From Paenibacillus tyrphae (GTDB lineage: Bacteria; Bacillota; Bacilli; Paenibacillales; NBRC-103111), in NCBI RefSeq assembly GCF_027925525.1, contig NZ_BSDJ01000003.1, forward strand, positions 186,001 through 250,000: a DNA stretch of 64,000 bases, written 5' to 3'. The position numbers were made by a program, and so were the translations under genes. Positions 61,368 to 64,000 of the stretch are shown piece by piece. The notes below the pieces were generated by a model, which searched no databases, had not been told where the DNA came from, and was given only the letters and a program-made list of their open reading frames with translations. Numbering within the stretch: the first letter of the stretch is position 1; the number at the start of each line of letters is the position of its first letter.

Positions 61368-63089
61368 ATGCGACAACAAAATCTGCTTATGCCTACTCTG
61401 CGGGAAGTCCCGGCGGATGCCGAGGCGGCCAGCCACCGGCTGATGCTGCGGGCCGGGTTGATCCGGCCGCTTGCGGCGGGGGTGTACACGTATTTGCCGC
61501 TCGGTCGCCGCGCGCTTCGCAAGGCCGAGGCGATCGTCCGGGAGGAGATGGACCGGATCGGCGCGCAGGAAGTGCTGCTACCGGCCATGCAGCCTGCCGA
61601 GCTGTGGCAGGAGTCCGGTCGGTACGACGTATACGGACCGGAGCTCGTCCGGCTGCGCGACCGGCACGACCGGGAATTCGCGCTTGGGCCGACGCACGAG
61701 GAGGTCGTTACGGCGCTCGTGCGGGACGAGATCAGCTCGTACCGCAAGCTGCCGCTAACGGTATACCAGATTCAGACGAAGTTCCGCGACGAGCGGCGTC
61801 CGAGGTACGGTCTGCTGCGCGGGCGGGAATTTCTGATGAAGGATGCGTATTCGTTCGATACGGACTGGGAAGGGCTGGATGTGACCTACCGGGCGATGTA
61901 CGAGGCGTATCACCAGATTTTCACCCGCTGCGGGCTGAATTACCGGGCGGTGGAAGCGGATGCGGGCGCGATCGGCGGCGAGGGCGAGACGCACGAATTC
62001 ATGGCGCTGGCGGAGATCGGGGAGGACACGGTCGTCGCCTGCGATGGCTGCGGCTACGCGGCCAATCTGGAGAAGGCGGAAGCGGCCGCCGTGCAAGCTG
62101 CGGCAGTTGAGGAAGCCGCGCCGCCGCTGGAGCGCTGGCATACGCCGGACATCCGCACGATTGCGCAGCTGACGGAGCAGCTCGGGCTGGAGGCCTCGCG
62201 GCTGATGAAGACGCTGTTGTATGTGGCGGACGGAAAGCCGGTGGCCGTTGTCGTGCGGGGCGCCGACGAAGTGAACGAATTAAAGGTACAGCGGGTTTTG
62301 GGCGCGATTCAGCTTGAGTTGGCCGATGCGGATACGGTGCAGGCCGTTACCAGCGCGCCGGTCGGCTTTGCCGGACCGGTCGGGCTGAACGTGCCTCTGC
62401 TGGTCGACCGTGAGGTCGCCGCCTTGAGCGAAGGCATCGCCGGCGCGAACGAGCGGGACTACCACTACCGTCATGTCCGGCCGGGCCGGGATTTCTCGCT
62501 GGCGCTCACGGGGGATTTCCGCGAGGTGCGGCTCGGCGATCGCTGCGTCCGCTGCGGCGAGCCGTTGACGCTGCATCGGGGGATCGAGGTCGGGCATGTG
62601 TTCAAGCTCGGCACGAAATACAGCACGGCGCTGGGCGCGAGGGTGACAGGCGTCTCCGGCACGGAGCACGACGTCATTATGGGCTGCTATGGCATCGGCG
62701 TCTCCCGGCTGTTGTCCGCGGTGCTGGAGCAGCACCACGACGAGCAGGGCATCGTCTGGCCGCTGTCCTTGGCGCCGTTTCACGCGCATATCATTCCGGT
62801 AGCCGTGGCGGACGATACCCAGCGGAAGCTGGCGGAGGAGTTGTACGAGCGGCTGCACGCGTTGGGCGTGGAGGCGCTGCTGGACGACCGCGAGGAGCGG
62901 CCGGGTGTCAAGTTCAAGGACGCCGATCTGATCGGCCTCCCGGTCCGCATCGTCGTCGGCAAGAAAGCAGGCGAGCGGGTGGTCGAGTACAAGGAGCGCC
63001 AAGCGCCGGAAGCGGAGCAGCTTACCGTGGAGGAAGCGGTACGGCGGCTGCTTGAGCTGATGAAGCCTGCGGCTTCCGAAGGCGCGTAG
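61368..63089 (+). CDS. proS: Prolyl-tRNA synthetase (bacterial type)
   Basis: 573 aa, the length of bacterial ProS with the INS editing domain. Class II motifs: motif 2 in FRDERRPRYGLLRGREFLMKDAYSFD, motif 3 in GCYGIGVSRLLSAVLEQ, editing domain at ~225-400, anticodon-binding domain at the end. GGAGG is seven bases before ATG 61368; an in-frame start at 61338 overlaps the leader terminator. The T-box makes expression depend on uncharged tRNA-Pro. Confidence 0.95.
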   Translation: MRQQNLLMPTLREVPADAEAASHRLMLRAGLIRPLAAGVYTYLPLGRRALRKAEAIVREEMDRIGAQEVLLPAMQPAELWQESGRYDVYGPELVRLRDRHDREFALGPTHEEVVTALVRDEISSYRKLPLTVYQIQTKFRDERRPRYGLLRGREFLMKDAYSFDTDWEGLDVTYRAMYEAYHQIFTRCGLNYRAVEADAGAIGGEGETHEFMALAEIGEDTVVACDGCGYAANLEKAEAAAVQAAAVEEAAPPLERWHTPDIRTIAQLTEQLGLEASRLMKTLLYVADGKPVAVVVRGADEVNELKVQRVLGAIQLELADADTVQAVTSAPVGFAGPVGLNVPLLVDREVAALSEGIAGANERDYHYRHVRPGRDFSLALTGDFREVRLGDRCVRCGEPLTLHRGIEVGHVFKLGTKYSTALGARVTGVSGTEHDVIMGCYGIGVSRLLSAVLEQHHDEQGIVWPLSLAPFHAHIIPVAVADDTQRKLAEELYERLHALGVEALLDDREERPGVKFKDADLIGLPVRIVVGKKAGERVVEYKERQAPEAEQLTVEEAVRRLLELMKPAASEGA

Positions 63090-63150
63090 CAGAAGTGACG
63101 GATCGCTTGAAATAGGTAGACCCAAAACAAGATGCTAAGGAGGAACTCAA

Positions 63151-63396
63151 ATGCAAACCGTTTCGGACTATTTGTTTATGGCCTCATTGCTGACGATTAT
63201 TTTGAGTTTTGTGGGCGGAGGATGGCGGTATATTGGCGTCTCCGCGTACACCACGGATTTGCACATGCAGCAGGACCCTGGTAAAGAATTCAAACGACAG
63301 GATAACGCGGTGAAGAGATATTTCAAATCGAAGCTGTTTTGGATTGCTGCGGCAGGCATCGTCATTTCGGTTATTTTGTCGGAAATGGGGTTTTAA
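63151..63396 (+). CDS. Small hypothetical membrane protein
   Basis: 81 aa with two membrane spans (~6-24 and ~60-78) separated by a polar loop (YTTDLHMQQDPGKEFKRQDNAVKRYFKSK). It resembles DUF3899-type proteins of Bacillales but the match is not certain. CTAAGGAGGAACTC gives a strong start. It may be expressed with proS. Confidence 0.7.
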   Translation: MQTVSDYLFMASLLTIILSFVGGGWRYIGVSAYTTDLHMQQDPGKEFKRQDNAVKRYFKSKLFWIAAAGIVISVILSEMGF

Positions 63397-63454
63397 AAAC
63401 AGCAGTTCGGAAACCTATGGGTTCCTTGCAACATCGTAGGCATTGGAAGCGAAG

Positions 63455-63482
63455 AACTCCCCAAAATCATGGGGAGTTTTTC
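63455..63482 (+). terminator. Terminator
   Basis: AACTCCCC (63455-63462) pairs with GGGGAGTT (63471-63478), then T5. The following 63483-63763 holds no gene I can support. Confidence 0.8.
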
Positions 63483-63763
63483 TGCATGCTACGGAGCTAT
63501 ATTTGACAAAATAAACGCGAGGAGCAGTAATCCTAAAAGGATGAGTGTAACATCCAATTGAGAGTCCCACCAGAATACGAATTACGATGGCCACGATCAT
63601 TCTCGAAATAAGCTGGATGTGACCCTTTGCATTTTGTATCGCATCCAACCAACGTACAGAATCATTATAAAAATGGGTAGAATGAAGTATAACTTCGCAA
63701 AAAATATCAAAAATATCGATCTGAAGTATATTATAGTTATGTTAACTCCATGGAGGCGTTGGA

Positions 63764-64000
63764 ATGAAATACATGGAATCCGTAACTAAAGCGATTGCCT
63801 ACATAGAAGGTCATCTATCCGATGAGATCACAGCAGATGAAATTGCGAAATGGGTAGGTTACTCCCCTTATCATTTCCACCGAATATTCCAATCGGTTAC
63901 ACGAAACTCCGTTTCGGAATACATTAGGAAGCGGAGATTAACCCATGCTGCTTATGATTTGTTTTACTCCAACCTCAGAATTGTAGAGATCGCAATCAAA
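63764..64000 (+). CDS. AraC family transcriptional regulator (partial, runs off the window)
   Basis: 79 codons of the N-terminal end. The AraC double HTH begins at once (MKYMESVTKAIAYIEGHLSDEITADEIAKWVGYSPYHFHRIFQSVTRNSVSEYIRKRRL), as in Rob/SoxS-like or AraC-GyrI proteins. GGAGG lies seven bases upstream. An effector domain would follow past the window edge. Confidence 0.9.
   Translation, partial: MKYMESVTKAIAYIEGHLSDEITADEIAKWVGYSPYHFHRIFQSVTRNSVSEYIRKRRLTHAAYDLFYSNLRIVEIAIK

Noticed and set aside
63415..63648. 77-codon minus-strand frame
   Set aside because: It runs through a clear terminator hairpin and has no ribosome site.
1..64000. CRISPR array, tRNA, rRNA or prophage
   Set aside because: No regularly spaced repeats, no clover-leaf or rRNA-like sequence and no phage structural genes were seen anywhere in the window.

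Overview
The window looks like chromosomal DNA of a spore-forming Bacillales bacterium, most probably Paenibacillus or a close relative. The reasons are strong purine-rich Shine-Dalgarno sites at most starts, frequent GTG/TTG starts, a T-box leader on proS, a purine riboswitch, two YjcZ-type sporulation peptides, copper-amine-oxidase-type stalk domains, MocR/LysR/LacI/AdaA regulators, and a glnS gene (rare in Bacillales). Most genes are GC-rich. Two stretches are clearly AT-rich and look acquired: the small gene at 4858-5154 and the four-gene block at 28914-31885. No rRNA, tRNA, CRISPR array, intact insertion sequence or prophage was recognised.

Layout. 1-9950: a GAF-PAS-GGDEF-EAL protein, a TPP-dependent enzyme with a carboxymuconolactone-decarboxylase-like protein, a YeeE/YedE plus TusA pair (thiosulfate/sulfur uptake), an XRE regulator, and a MarR regulon with a repeated operator. 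9951-19258: a chemotaxis-receptor remnant, a purine riboswitch before a COG2509 flavoprotein, a family IV uracil-DNA glycosylase, a YflT-type stress protein, glutamate dehydrogenase, and a divergent MFS/MocR pair. 19293-28290: dapA with a divergent LysR gene, a YjcZ peptide, a candidate type I toxin, DinB, a WYL regulator, an internally deleted GNAT gene, a MITE-like insertion, a secreted DUF3298/stalk protein, a second-type RsgA and an MFS exporter. 28914-31885: AT-rich operon of a secreted caspase-fold-like protein, two membrane-anchored unknowns and a TlpA-like thioredoxin. 32051-34418: alkylation repair (adaA-ogt, divergent alkA). 34420-40328: a PAS-PAS-GGDEF-EAL protein, then a secreted protein whose sequence is duplicated inside the sensor domain of the adjacent histidine kinase. 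40487-44134: YjcZ, YnfA, glnS and two unknowns. 44343-51247: a CUT1 sugar ABC transporter, LacI regulator, BadF-type kinase and GH4 phospho-glycosidase under a promoter overlapped by a cre site and a LacI operator. 51411-60876: DUF2252, a secreted CYTH-like protein, a LysR gene divergent from a three-gene ABC importer that is coupled to a beta-CASP nuclease-like protein, and EcsC. 61070-64000: T-box-proS, a small membrane protein and the start of an AraC regulator.

The two best candidates for undescribed biology are the secreted protein/response regulator/histidine kinase module at 36985-40328, where the secreted protein shares two blocks with the kinase's extracellular domain, and the AT-rich operon at 28914-31885, where a secreted protein with a His-Gly/Cys dyad pattern travels with a thiol-disulfide oxidoreductase. 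All family assignments come from reading sequence motifs; no database search was run.
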